A stretch of DNA of 64,000 nucleotides from Pseudomonas haemolytica (GCF_009659625.1 NZ_VOIW01000002.1:124001-188000); one strand, 5' to 3'. Shown: positions 29,079 to 38,576, counted from the first letter of the stretch. The notes: generated by a model not told the origin, from the sequence alone. Made by a program: numbers and translations.

Positions 29079-30443
29079 CTAAGCCTCGTGTTGATAAGGC
29101 AATAGACGCAGGCCGCTGGCCACCGCGCCCACCAAGGCAAAGCCACACCCCAGCCACAGCGCATATTGCGGACCGCTGCCCAGGGACAGGTGAAAACACA
29201 AAGCCACCAACGACGCCCCCAGCGTCTGCCCCAGTAAGCGCGAAATCGCCACGATGCCACTGGCACCACCGCTGCGCGCAAGGGGCGCGCTGGTCATCAA
29301 GGCCTTGAGGTTGGGCGACTGGAAGAACCCGAACCCGGCACCGCATAACGCCATGCGCCAGCCGATATCAAAGGCTGAGGCGCCACTGCCCAAGCTCGCC
29401 AATGTGGCCATGCCCACACTGAGCATCAACAAGCCGATGCCGCACAGCAGGCCCAGGGACACGCGGTCGGCCAAACGCCCTGCAACCAGCGCCATCACCG
29501 CCACCACCGCAGGCCAGGGCGTCATCAGAAAACCAGTTTCCACCTGGCTATGGCCGAGTGCCGCCTGTAACAGAAACGGCAGCGACACAAAGGCCAGGCC
29601 TTGGGCGCTGAAGGCGCAGATCGCCGTCAGGGATGACAAGGCAAACACCGGGCGCTTGAACAAATCCACCGCCAGCATCGGCGCCGGGTGCCCCGCCTCA
29701 CGCCGCAGCAGCAACACGCCACATACCAACGCCACCGCCACCAGCCCCATCGTCAGTGCCCCTTGCGCCCCATGCACGGCAGCGCCCAGTCCCAACACCA
29801 GCAAGGCGAACAAGCCGGCACACAGCAGCGCCGCCAGGCGGTCGAAGGCGTGACCGGTGATCGGCAAGGTCGGTAACGAACGCAGGCCCAGGCCCAGGGC
29901 CAACAGCCCCAGAGGTACGTTGATCAGGTACAGCCAATGCCAGGTCGCCACCGACAAAATCGCCGAGGCGACGGTGGGCCCCAGGGTGAACGCCAGCCCC
30001 ACCACCAGCGAGTTATAGCCCAGGCCACGCCCAAGCATCTTCGCCGGGTAGATATGCCGCAGCAGCGCGGTGTTGACACTCATCACCGCCGCCGCCCCCA
30101 GGCCCTGCGCCACCCGTGCGGCGGTGAGGGTCAATAGCGAACCGGCCAACCCGCAGAACAGTGACGAGACGATAAACAGCAGCAGCCCGCCAAGGTAGAC
30201 CCGCCGATGCCCCCACACATCGCTCAACGACGCGAATGGCAGCACCGTGGCGATAATCGCCAGTTGATAGGCATTGACCACCCAGATCACCGATGCCGAA
30301 TCGGTGCCAATGCCTTCGGCCAACGTCGGCAACGCGGTGTTGACGATGGCAGTGTCCAGGGTCGCCATGCCGATCCCCAGGGACAGCGCGACCACGGCCG
30401 GCAGGCGTTTATTGAGGGGCAACCCATCGGCAACAGAAGACAT
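29079..30443 (-). CDS. MFS transporter, DHA2/EmrB-QacA family
   Basis: 454 aa with about 14 hydrophobic helices, fitting the 14-TM drug:H+ antiporter family. Motifs: ALSLGIGMATLDTAIVNTALPTLAEG at TM1 (the conserved D1 motif LDxTIVNVALP), LSDVWGHRRVYLGG (motif A), and GLGAAAVMSVNTALLRHIYP (motif B/C region). No HlyD partner is adjacent, so it probably works as a single-component inner-membrane pump. The substrate is unknown. Confidence 0.9.
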   Translation of the reverse strand: MSSVADGLPLNKRLPAVVALSLGIGMATLDTAIVNTALPTLAEGIGTDSASVIWVVNAYQLAIIATVLPFASLSDVWGHRRVYLGGLLLFIVSSLFCGLAGSLLTLTAARVAQGLGAAAVMSVNTALLRHIYPAKMLGRGLGYNSLVVGLAFTLGPTVASAILSVATWHWLYLINVPLGLLALGLGLRSLPTLPITGHAFDRLAALLCAGLFALLVLGLGAAVHGAQGALTMGLVAVALVCGVLLLRREAGHPAPMLAVDLFKRPVFALSSLTAICAFSAQGLAFVSLPFLLQAALGHSQVETGFLMTPWPAVVAVMALVAGRLADRVSLGLLCGIGLLMLSVGMATLASLGSGASAFDIGWRMALCGAGFGFFQSPNLKALMTSAPLARSGGASGIVAISRLLGQTLGASLVALCFHLSLGSGPQYALWLGCGFALVGAVASGLRLLPYQHEA

Positions 30444-30563
30444 GGATAATCCACACAGGCAGTAAAGACGCTTAGATTACGGGCAGGCGCCGTTTTTTTC
30501 AGTGCCAGGTTGACTGGCTGTCGAATCTTTCATGTTCGCCCTGCAAGCGCCCTATCCACAGTT

Positions 30564-31439
30564 TTAAAGCTGTGGAGTTTTAAACACCTGGCCCAGGTCC
30601 AGATGCCCATCTTTGACCGGCGGGCACCAGTAGTAACCACCAGTCAACGGCGTGCTGATGCGGTACAAGCCATCGACAATGCCATCCTCCAACCCGCTCA
30701 TACGGCGCAACTGCGCTTCAAATGCATCGAAGGAATGGCCAAACGCGAGGAACATCAAGCCCGCCTGGCCGTTCTCGGCCCAAGGCATGGAGCGGCGCAC
30801 CACGAAGGCCTCCGGGGTGAAGCTTTCCTGGGCCGTGCGCTTGGTGTGGGCGGACTCGGGAGCGTCGTCGAGTTCTTCGTTGTCGCCATGGCGGCGGCCG
30901 ATGATGTGGTCACGCTCCTGGGCAGGCAGCGCGGCGAAGCCGTCAAGGTCGTGCTGCCATTGCTGAATAGCGGCAAAGCTGGCGCCGCTGTCGGTCAAGG
31001 CGGCTTCCACGGCGGCATCGTCGTGGGGGTTTTCGGTGCCGTCTTCGTAATCGGTCAGGTCAAAACCGGTCTTGTAGCGGAAGCCTTCGGTCGATTGCAC
31101 CAGGCGAAAACCCGGGGCCAGGGCTTTTTCAAGCGCGCGGCTGCGCAGCAGTAACTCGCCACGGTCCACCCCGTGTAGCCAGACCCACAGCGCCTGTTGA
31201 GTCGACGGATTGTGCGCACCCGGGCCGCTGACAGCGGGAAATGCGCGCAACCCTTCAATCTCAGCACCCAGCGCCTTTACCAGCGGCTCACCGAAACCGA
31301 CCACGGCCGTCGCGTCCGTCGACTGCACCAGCGCATCGAGCGCAGCCGGCACAGCTTGCAGGGATTCAATGGCGAAAAACAGATGGCGGGCCTGCAAAGG
31401 CACCGGTGCGGCAAGGATGCCCGGCTGGTACTGACTCAT
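30564..31439 (-). CDS. DyP-type peroxidase
   Basis: 291-aa heme peroxidase of the dye-decolorising family, YfeX-like in length. The start at 31439 (MSQYQPGILAAPVPLQ) has GGAG upstream; a longer frame is not family-like. Asp133 in DYEDGTENP is the distal catalytic residue (GxxDG-type motif). His198 in ESAHTKRT fits the proximal heme ligand, and Arg215/216 lie in VVRRSMPW. No encapsulin gene or signal peptide is seen, so a free cytosolic enzyme is likely. Confidence 0.93.
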   Translation of the reverse strand: MSQYQPGILAAPVPLQARHLFFAIESLQAVPAALDALVQSTDATAVVGFGEPLVKALGAEIEGLRAFPAVSGPGAHNPSTQQALWVWLHGVDRGELLLRSRALEKALAPGFRLVQSTEGFRYKTGFDLTDYEDGTENPHDDAAVEAALTDSGASFAAIQQWQHDLDGFAALPAQERDHIIGRRHGDNEELDDAPESAHTKRTAQESFTPEAFVVRRSMPWAENGQAGLMFLAFGHSFDAFEAQLRRMSGLEDGIVDGLYRISTPLTGGYYWCPPVKDGHLDLGQVFKTPQL

Positions 31440-31577
31440 GTGAACTCCTTCTGAAAAGCCGCGCAGTTTACCCGGCGCACGCGATACTGCGAACAAGAAT
31501 GCGCGCAAGCCTTGCCTTAGCGCCGCTAGTTGGGTGACTCTCTAGTCATGTTTTGCAACTATTCCAGGGGTAGCGAC

Positions 31578-33194
31578 ATGACCACCAGCAACCTGCTCGC
31601 CGAGCTGTTTCCCACCTCCGTCGCCCAGATTCCTGAGCAATTTCGCCTGACGGCACCCATTGAACAGCGTGATTACCTGGTCGACGGCCAGTTGCAGGTG
31701 TGGAACGGGCCGCTCGCCCGGGTGCAAAGCCCCGTGCAACTGGGGGATGAGCGTGTGCATATCGGCAGCACGCCGCTGCTGGATGCCGATACCGCCCTCA
31801 CCGCTCTCGATGCTGCCGTACGCGCTTATGACCGTGGCCAGGGTGAATGGCCGACGATGCGCGTCGCCGAGCGTATCCAGCATGTCGAAGCATTCTTGCG
31901 GCGTATGCGCGAACAGCGCGACGCGGTGGTGAAGCTGCTGATGTGGGAAATCGGTAAAAACCTCAAGGACTCGCAGAAAGAATTCGACCGCACCTGTGAC
32001 TACATCACCGACACCATCAATGCCCTCAAGGAACTCGATCGCCGCAGCAGCCGCTTCGAGCTGGAACAGGACACACTCGGGCAAATCCGCCGCGTGCCCC
32101 TGGGCGTGGCATTGTGTATGGGGCCTTACAACTACCCGTTGAACGAGACCTTCACCACGCTGATCCCGGCGTTGATCATGGGCAATACCGTGGTGTTCAA
32201 GCCGGCCAAGCTCGGTGTGCTGTTGATCCGCCCATTGCTGGAGGCGTTCCGCGACAGCTTCCCGGCTGGGGTGATCAACGTGATCTATGGCAGCGGCCGC
32301 GAAACCGTGAGCGCGCTGATGGCCAGCGGCAAGATCGATATCTTTGCGTTTATCGGCACCAACAAGGCCGCCAGCGATCTGAAAAAGCTGCACCCCAAGC
32401 CACACCGTTTGCGCGCGGCGCTGGGGCTGGATGCAAAAAACCCCGGGATCGTGCTGCCCGAAGTGGACCTGGATAATGCCGTGAGCGAAGCGGTCACCGG
32501 CTCGCTGTCGTTCAACGGCCAGCGTTGCACCGCGTTGAAAATCCTGTTTGTGCATGAAGACGTGGTCGAGCGCTTTATCGAGAAATTCAACGCCAAGCTG
32601 GCCACGCTCAAGCCCGGTATGCCTTGGGACGACGGCGTAGCACTGACGCCACTGCCGGAAGTGGGCAAAGTGGATTACCTCAACGAACTGGTGGCCGATG
32701 CGGCCCGACATGGCGCCAAGGTTGTGAATGCCGAAGGTGGCAGTAGCCGTGGTTCGTTCTTCTTCCCGGCGGTGCTGTACCCGGTGAACCCACAGATGCG
32801 CGTGTACCACGAAGAGCAATTCGGCCCGGTGGTGCCGATCGTGCCCTACCGCGACCTGGAAACCGTGATCGACTACGTGCTGGACTCGGACTTCGGCCAG
32901 CAGTTGAGCATCTTCGGTACCAACCCCGTCGAGGTCGGGCGCCTGGTAGACACCTTCGCCAACCAGGTCGGCCGCATCAATATCAACGCGCAGTGCCAGC
33001 GCGGGCCGGACACCTTTCCGTTTAACGGCCGCAAGAACTCGGCCGAGGGCACATTGTCGGTGCATGACGCCTTGCGTGTGTTTTCGATCCGCACCTTGGT
33101 CGCGACCAAGTTCCAGGAGAGCAACAAGGCGTTGGTCAGCGATATCCTGCGCAACCGTGACTCGAGCTTCCTGACCACCGACTACATTTTCTAA
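31578..33194 (+). CDS. gapN: GapN-like NADP-dependent glyceraldehyde-3-phosphate dehydrogenase (ALDH family)
   Basis: 538-aa aldehyde dehydrogenase of the non-phosphorylating GAPDH group, which would oxidise glyceraldehyde-3-phosphate directly to 3-phosphoglycerate with NADP+. The catalytic Cys317 is in SFNGQRCTALKILF; the cofactor segment is VALCMGPYNYPLNE and FKPAK. Oddity: 34 residues before the Cys, where GapN enzymes have the general-base Glu in LELGGK, this protein reads LGLDAK (Gly283, codon GGG at 32424). The start at 31578 follows AGGGGTAGCG. It is monocistronic with a hairpin downstream. Confidence 0.85.
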   Translation: MTTSNLLAELFPTSVAQIPEQFRLTAPIEQRDYLVDGQLQVWNGPLARVQSPVQLGDERVHIGSTPLLDADTALTALDAAVRAYDRGQGEWPTMRVAERIQHVEAFLRRMREQRDAVVKLLMWEIGKNLKDSQKEFDRTCDYITDTINALKELDRRSSRFELEQDTLGQIRRVPLGVALCMGPYNYPLNETFTTLIPALIMGNTVVFKPAKLGVLLIRPLLEAFRDSFPAGVINVIYGSGRETVSALMASGKIDIFAFIGTNKAASDLKKLHPKPHRLRAALGLDAKNPGIVLPEVDLDNAVSEAVTGSLSFNGQRCTALKILFVHEDVVERFIEKFNAKLATLKPGMPWDDGVALTPLPEVGKVDYLNELVADAARHGAKVVNAEGGSSRGSFFFPAVLYPVNPQMRVYHEEQFGPVVPIVPYRDLETVIDYVLDSDFGQQLSIFGTNPVEVGRLVDTFANQVGRININAQCQRGPDTFPFNGRKNSAEGTLSVHDALRVFSIRTLVATKFQESNKALVSDILRNRDSSFLTTDYIF

Positions 33195-33211
33195 GTCCAC
33201 CTCGGTTCAAA

Positions 33212-33238
33212 CTGTGGGAGGGGAAAACCCCTCCCACA
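33212..33238. repeat. REP-like hairpin after gapN
   Basis: TGTGGGAGGGG, AAAA loop, CCCCTCCCACA: a perfect 11-bp stem of the same GTGGGAGGGG REP class, which may also act as a transcript end. Confidence 0.75.
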
Positions 33239-33257
33239 TTCGACCCGGTTTGCCCTG

Positions 33258-34343
33258 ATGAACGAGGCCCCTTTAGTACCGATGAACCTGCCCTTTTTTG
33301 CCCGGCGCCTGCTGCGCCCCCTGCTCGACCCGTACCGCCGCTTTCGCCACGCCAAGCTGATCCACGCGGCGCGCGTGTCCGTTGGTTTGCTGGCGACGAT
33401 CCTGCTGACCACCGGCCTCAACCTGCCCCATGGAGAATGGGCGTCGGTGACCATGCTGATCGTGATCGGCGGGTTGCAGCACCACGGCAATATCGGCAAA
33501 AAAGCCGTGGAGCGCGCCTACGGCACCTTGATCGGTGCAAGCGTTGGTTTGCTGCTGGTGGTGCAACAGGCGTACTTCGGCCTGCCGCTGTTGACCTATT
33601 TGCTGATGTCGGTGGTGTGCGGGTTCTTTTCCTATCACGCCATCGGCAAAGGCGGTTACATCGCGCTGCTGTCGGCCATCACGGTATTCATCGTCGCCGG
33701 CCACGGGGACAACCCGATCTCGGATGGCCTGTGGCGCACCGTCGATATCCTGATCGGCATCGTGCTGGCCTTGGCGTTTTCCTTCGCCCTGCCGCTGTAC
33801 GCCGTGTACTCGTGGCGCTACAACCTGGCCAGCGCGTTACGCGATTGCGCGCAAATTTACAGCCGGATCATCAATAGCCAATCGGTCACTGACGATGAAC
33901 ACCTCAAGCTGCTCAACCGCTTGAACGGGGCGATGGTGCAACTGCGTTCGCTGATGCCGTCAGTGTCCAAGGAAGTGCGGATTTCCATGACCGAGCTGGA
34001 CGCGATCCAGCGTCATTTGCGCATGTGCATCAGCACCCTGGAGATTCTCGGCAATACACGGCCAGACCCACGCGATGAACAGGCGACGGCACGCATGCAA
34101 GTGATGTTGAAAACCGAGCATCGGCAGATTCGGGTGCAGTTGGTGGGGATGGCGCGGGCGTTGAAGTCGGGGGTGACGGAGCGGTTGGAGCGATCGGGTA
34201 GTGTCACACCGAACGTCACGTTGCTGGAGGCCCCGGTACACAACGGGCTGGACGGCTACCGGCTGTTGACGCTGCAACTGGCCGCGAATATTGATGGGAT
34301 GCGCGAGCGGCTCTTCAGAAGTTCGGCGCGCTGGAAGATTTGA
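33258..34343 (+). CDS. FUSC family inner-membrane protein
   Basis: 361 aa. An N-terminal membrane domain of about six helices (VSVGLLATILLTTGLNLPHGEW, LIGASVGLLLVVQQAYFG, LLTYLLMSVVCGFF, LLSAITVFIVAGHG, VDILIGIVLALAFSFALPLYAV) contains the FUSC phrases GGLQHHGNIGKKAVERAYGTLIG. A soluble helical C-terminal half follows. Related proteins (YccS, AaeB) act in efflux of aromatic acids or similar solutes, but no partner gene is here, so the function is inferred only at family level. Confidence 0.88.
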   Translation: MNEAPLVPMNLPFFARRLLRPLLDPYRRFRHAKLIHAARVSVGLLATILLTTGLNLPHGEWASVTMLIVIGGLQHHGNIGKKAVERAYGTLIGASVGLLLVVQQAYFGLPLLTYLLMSVVCGFFSYHAIGKGGYIALLSAITVFIVAGHGDNPISDGLWRTVDILIGIVLALAFSFALPLYAVYSWRYNLASALRDCAQIYSRIINSQSVTDDEHLKLLNRLNGAMVQLRSLMPSVSKEVRISMTELDAIQRHLRMCISTLEILGNTRPDPRDEQATARMQVMLKTEHRQIRVQLVGMARALKSGVTERLERSGSVTPNVTLLEAPVHNGLDGYRLLTLQLAANIDGMRERLFRSSARWKI

Positions 34344-34352
34344 TATCACAGC

Positions 34353-34396
34353 AAAAACGGAACAGATCTATCTTGAATAGATCTGTTCCGCTTTTA
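34353..34396 (+). terminator. Rho-independent terminator after the FUSC gene
   Basis: A 14-bp stem CGGAACAGATCTAT/ATAGATCTGTTCCG, CTTGA loop, followed by CTTTT and preceded by AAAAA, so it can work in both directions. Confidence 0.88.
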
Positions 34397-34469
34397 GTTA
34401 GGACTGACCCATAAATAAAATAGATCCACCCCTTTTCATTGCGCGTTACTTCTTACTCTCATTTTTCAT

Positions 34470-37400
34470 TTAATCGAGGCGATATACGCCTATGTAGTAG
34501 ACGTGAAAGTCATTGCCCCCTTGAGAGCCTGAACCGCCCCCTAGATCTTGATAGTTATGAAGCACAACGGAAGCCGGCCCGTTAGCCGCCGGTATGAAGG
34601 ACAAATTTTGTTGGCCTTCAATATAGCCGGAATTTGGAACTGTAAATTTCGGTATAGCAACCTGCGAGCCCACGAGAACAGCCGTGATGGGCGGGACACC
34701 ACCGGGCGGACTAACGCTCCCGATGGAATAACTGATGCTATAGCGATGCACTCTATTAAAGTTAAATGTCCTTGAGATCACTGCGCCAGCATTAGAGGGA
34801 TGGGGAGTATCCACAAACAAACCAAGGACACCAAACGTAGCGCCCAGACCGCCTCTTCCTAAAGTCCATCCGTCTAAATTTCCAGTGTTAAAGTAATGGC
34901 CGGCATCTGTCCAAGGGTCTGTCTTGATATATTGAGCACTTCTAAAAATAACAGCTTTTAACTTATCATTACTGCCGTCAAACGTTACCTCACAGGTTAT
35001 CGTTATTTGTCTGCCATTAGTTATGCGCTTCAGCCAACTACGCAGTACTGCCTTGTTTGCAAGCCCATTAAGAGCCTCTGTTGCGGTGATTGCCACACCA
35101 TTGAGAACAGTTAGCGGGGTTACGCCTGCACTGCTGCAAATCAGCCAGACCCTTTGCCCTGGGTGACTCAACGACCATTTGGGCACTGCAGCCGTGGCGT
35201 TACCCGCGAAATTGTTGACATCCAGCGTACCGCCAGAAGCAATGTTGTTGATCCGTGGCTGCGGCAAACTGGCAGCAGGAATCGTATTGACCCTCACCGT
35301 CTGCACCTGCGACGGAATAGGGTCTCCCGCGCCATCGCGCACTACCGAATACTTCAAGCACACCGTGCTGTTCACGCTGCGATGCAAGACTTTATCCGCA
35401 GTGAGGTTGAACACCACCTCACCGCCATCCAATCCATCCAGGGTGACTGAATGATGGGTGCCGTCTGCAAAAAACCATTCAAGCGTGATCTTGTCTCGAC
35501 CACTCATACCGGCATAGCGAGCGGTCACCGTCAGATTGTGCTCAATGGGCAGCGGGTCCACCGTCACATTCGGCCCGGTATCGGTGGTGCCATTGATAAA
35601 CGGATGCGGCAAAACTCCTGGCAGGGCCTGGATGGTGTAATGACGCACACCAAACAGCACGGAGTCTCTCTGGTCCGGCGTTTCCGCCAGGCTGGCCCAG
35701 AACTTGATCGTCAAGTCTGCGCCGTCCTCAAGCAGCTTGATCTTATCCACGGGCGTGGGTGGGTTGATCCCATTGCGCTCGCCCTCGGCCGTGACCTCGT
35801 TGGCGGTGTAGGTTTCTTCGATAACCACGCCGCCACTTTCGTACGTCATCCATATCAACTGGGCGGCATGGATAAAGCTCCACACTGGGATATAGGTACG
35901 CGCGAGCGGGCTGAGTCGCGACACCTCCAGAATCGGTCCGCTGAAGCCTTCGATGGTCGGCGTCGGCAACCCCGTCAGCGGCAGCAGCCGCAGGGGGACT
36001 ATCAGGGACTCATACGGGAACGTGCCACGATGGAAGTGATATTGCACATTAATGGTATTGCCGCCGTCACGAATCCCTTGAGCGATGGTGCGAGGGTCGA
36101 TCAGCACACTGACTTCGTTGGTCGTTGGGTCGCCATAGACTTTTTTCGCGACGCTACCGTGACCATCGGCAGTGACCCAATCGACAGTAATCCAATCAGT
36201 GGCCAGCATCGGCCGAAACTTCACTCTCACGCATGTGCCATTCACGGCCGCCAACGGGTTGAGTTCATCGGGAGAGATCGAGGCCCCCTCGATGATCGGC
36301 CGGTCCAACTGCACGCCCTTGCCCACGGTGAGCGCCAGCACTTCCGAGCGCAGCACCACCCGCGGTGGGCCCGCCCGTTCCAGGCTGTAGGAGATGCGCA
36401 GGCTGCCGTTGTTGTTTTTATCCAGAATATCGCGGGTGACCGGATAGGGCAGTTCCTTGCCTGCGGTCACGCCGTTGATGTCGATCGTGCCGCTGATGGA
36501 ACCGCCAAGGCCCGAGCCGATGCACGTCCAGTGAAGCTTGTCATCTTTCTGAGTCAACAGGTAGGGAAAGGTGATCAATACGTCGCTGCCCGGCACGTCG
36601 GCAGGGTCGACGTTGTTACCGATAGCACCCTGCAACCGTGGCGCCGGCATGTCAGCCTCGCGCTCACCGACTTGCGCGCCCAGCATCGCCGATTGACGAA
36701 TCGCCAATGCACCGCCTCCCAGGATATGGACGGCACCATCGTTGGTTTCGTAGTAAATCTGGATATCACCCCGCCCATTGAACTGTTCCATCTCGGCAGC
36801 GCTAACGGTGTAGGTGCCGCCTTGTGAGCCCGCCAGTTGTGACTGGCTATGGATGATCGCGCTCCCCCCGCCCGGCGGAATGTGGATGATATACAGCGTT
36901 TCCCACACGCCTGGATTGTGGGGTTCGTAATGAGGAATGGTGACCGTGATGGGCTCGCCGGCTGGAATCAACCCTAATTCGATAGGGCTGACGCTGGGGG
37001 CCGGCATCGACACCTTGGTACCGACCACCGTGATCGTGATGCTGCCAGATTCCCCCAGGTACTCACCGCCAGCAGTTTCCCAACGGAATTGAACCCGAAA
37101 AGAGCCACCGATCACTTGCTCAATAATCTCAGCGTCGACAGGAATAAAGGTAAAACCCAAGTTATTGTCGGTCACGGGCCCTAACTCGATAGGCAGGATG
37201 GTCCCGTCGTCCAGCATGCAGAGCAATCGAGCGGTGACCTGATGCCGGGGGTTAGGCGTGGGAAACTGGCGGTTGGTCAGGATGACGATTTCGAAGGTCG
37301 AGTCACTTTGGGTGTCGAAGTCGATCTGTCGGGAAACAAGCTCGTCGCCATCCACGAGGAAAATCGGCGCTCCCAGCAGGCTGGGATCCAGTTCGGCATC

Positions 37401-37721
37401 GAGAAAATAGGGTTTGGAATACTGATACTTTTCGCCGGAAAAGTTCTCCACCACATCCCGCACGCGAAAGCGCAGGGTCAAGGTGCCCAGTTGCCCGCCC
37501 TGATCAATGATCGACTTACTCACAAAGACCCGGATCGGCGCCCCTCCCGCCGCTTCAGCGGGGCTCACTGTATGCAGGACAAAAATACCGTCCCAGGACA
37601 GCTCGATCACATCGTTCTGGCGGATGTCTTCGTACCATTCAACGATGCACCACAAGCCGCTTACGACATCACCCGCGCCGATGCTCGCGCCTTCGGGGAA
37701 CCCGTCGACATGCATGACCAA
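34470..37721 (-). CDS. Giant Ig-like repeat protein, main downstream part
   Basis: 1083 codons, no signal peptide, beta-rich throughout. A linker motif of the form [LM]P.P.I/V or close variant recurs at residues 239, 358, 472, 585, 704 and 819. This gives ~116-aa modules resembling Ig-like/cadherin-like folds (each with ...D.I.L.W.. and ...V....I...G strands). The last ~150 residues (HYFNTGNLDGWTLGRGG ... DFHVYYIGVYRLD) look like a jelly-roll carbohydrate-binding-type domain. The first 40 codons before the annotated TTG start are also open and coherent (STSPPQPILIKITRPGGTD), and behind them a single TAA (37842-37844) separates it, in the same frame, from the upstream ORF. It therefore looks like the 3' part of a longer gene. 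An extracellular or adhesive role is possible but unproven. Confidence 0.7.
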   Translation of the reverse strand: MVMHVDGFPEGASIGAGDVVSGLWCIVEWYEDIRQNDVIELSWDGIFVLHTVSPAEAAGGAPIRVFVSKSIIDQGGQLGTLTLRFRVRDVVENFSGEKYQYSKPYFLDAELDPSLLGAPIFLVDGDELVSRQIDFDTQSDSTFEIVILTNRQFPTPNPRHQVTARLLCMLDDGTILPIELGPVTDNNLGFTFIPVDAEIIEQVIGGSFRVQFRWETAGGEYLGESGSITITVVGTKVSMPAPSVSPIELGLIPAGEPITVTIPHYEPHNPGVWETLYIIHIPPGGGSAIIHSQSQLAGSQGGTYTVSAAEMEQFNGRGDIQIYYETNDGAVHILGGGALAIRQSAMLGAQVGEREADMPAPRLQGAIGNNVDPADVPGSDVLITFPYLLTQKDDKLHWTCIGSGLGGSISGTIDINGVTAGKELPYPVTRDILDKNNNGSLRISYSLERAGPPRVVLRSEVLALTVGKGVQLDRPIIEGASISPDELNPLAAVNGTCVRVKFRPMLATDWITVDWVTADGHGSVAKKVYGDPTTNEVSVLIDPRTIAQGIRDGGNTINVQYHFHRGTFPYESLIVPLRLLPLTGLPTPTIEGFSGPILEVSRLSPLARTYIPVWSFIHAAQLIWMTYESGGVVIEETYTANEVTAEGERNGINPPTPVDKIKLLEDGADLTIKFWASLAETPDQRDSVLFGVRHYTIQALPGVLPHPFINGTTDTGPNVTVDPLPIEHNLTVTARYAGMSGRDKITLEWFFADGTHHSVTLDGLDGGEVVFNLTADKVLHRSVNSTVCLKYSVVRDGAGDPIPSQVQTVRVNTIPAASLPQPRINNIASGGTLDVNNFAGNATAAVPKWSLSHPGQRVWLICSSAGVTPLTVLNGVAITATEALNGLANKAVLRSWLKRITNGRQITITCEVTFDGSNDKLKAVIFRSAQYIKTDPWTDAGHYFNTGNLDGWTLGRGGLGATFGVLGLFVDTPHPSNAGAVISRTFNFNRVHRYSISYSIGSVSPPGGVPPITAVLVGSQVAIPKFTVPNSGYIEGQQNLSFIPAANGPASVVLHNYQDLGGGSGSQGGNDFHVYYIGVYRLD

Positions 37722-37841
37722 CCCGGTATGCCACGGGCTGCCCGGGTCGGTATCGGTGCCACCCGGGCGAGTGATCTTGATCAGAATGGGTTGAGGGGGG
37801 GAGGTGCTTTCGGTAAGGCTCCCTGCCCGCAGTACTCGGCC

Positions 37842-38270
37842 TTAGCTTTGCACTATCTCTTTAGGATTTTCAGGATCTCCATGCAAAAGCTCTGCAAAAA
37901 ACTCTTCGGGAATCGCCAGGGTCTGGCGATCAAGGCTGGGGTCCTCGACAAGATCGTCGGCTGCCGAGTACACGAGGTCGTTAAGGTAAAAGGCGAAATA
38001 ATCGTTGTGGTTTATATTCAGCCATCGTTCAAACACGAACAGCGCATAGGGGCGCACATGCCGGATGCCCAGGCCGTAGACCGCAGCTTCAGGGTAGACG
38101 GTAAGCAGAGGAACCGCAGGATATGCGGAGTAAGGATGATCCAGGTCCTCAGCGCGTGGCGTAACCGCAAGGGAAGACCGCCCTCGCTCTGGTGTGCAGG
38201 CGACGGGAAATGCAGCGTTATCAGAAGCGGGGACCCGACCACTGTCGGGATTAAGAGGATAGTCAGACAT
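37842..38270 (-). CDS. 5' part of the Ig-like repeat gene, ending at a premature stop
   Basis: 142 codons from the ATG at 38270 (MSDYPLNPDSGRVPASDNAAF), with AGGAGAG ribosome binding site. It ends EIVQS-TAA. Its second half (FVFERWLNINHNDYFAFYLND...TLAIPEEFFAELL) matches the pattern of the first module of the downstream protein (IVEWYEDIRQNDVIELSWDG...RVFVSKSIIDQGG). Reading continues in the same frame beyond the stop as GRVLRAGSLTES..., the strand expected after this point. A Tyr codon mutated to TAA would explain it. If translated alone, the product is a one-module fragment; together the gene would span 34470-38270. Confidence 0.65.
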   Translation of the reverse strand: MSDYPLNPDSGRVPASDNAAFPVACTPERGRSSLAVTPRAEDLDHPYSAYPAVPLLTVYPEAAVYGLGIRHVRPYALFVFERWLNINHNDYFAFYLNDLVYSAADDLVEDPSLDRQTLAIPEEFFAELLHGDPENPKEIVQS

Positions 38271-38516
38271 GGAGTACTCTCCTGGCGGAAGAAACGCAGG
38301 GTGGCTGGGTGCGTGGGGGCCAGGTAGATCAAACAGCTGTCTGAGAGGGTGCGTCTAGCTGTGAAAATTGACAGTGGCGACGAGTGGTAACGCATCAAGC
38401 AAAATTGCCGTGAATACAATCGCCGCACATTCACACTTCTTCTTACATATTTTTCACGTTTTATTCACATCCCGGGACGTAGGGTGAAGCCTCATCCGTT
38501 ACAAACGTTGCATATC

Positions 38517-38545
38517 AAGCCCGCCGCCCCAGCGGGCTTTTTTTT
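38517..38545 (+). terminator. Orphan Rho-independent terminator (plus strand)
   Basis: AAGCCCGC/GCGGGCTT with a CGCCCCA loop and eight T residues. No plus-strand gene lies upstream for 4 kb, and the minus-strand direction has no T-run. Confidence 0.85.
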
Positions 38546-38576
38546 GTGTGCGTTTTGACAAAGGCAAAGCCCCGCC

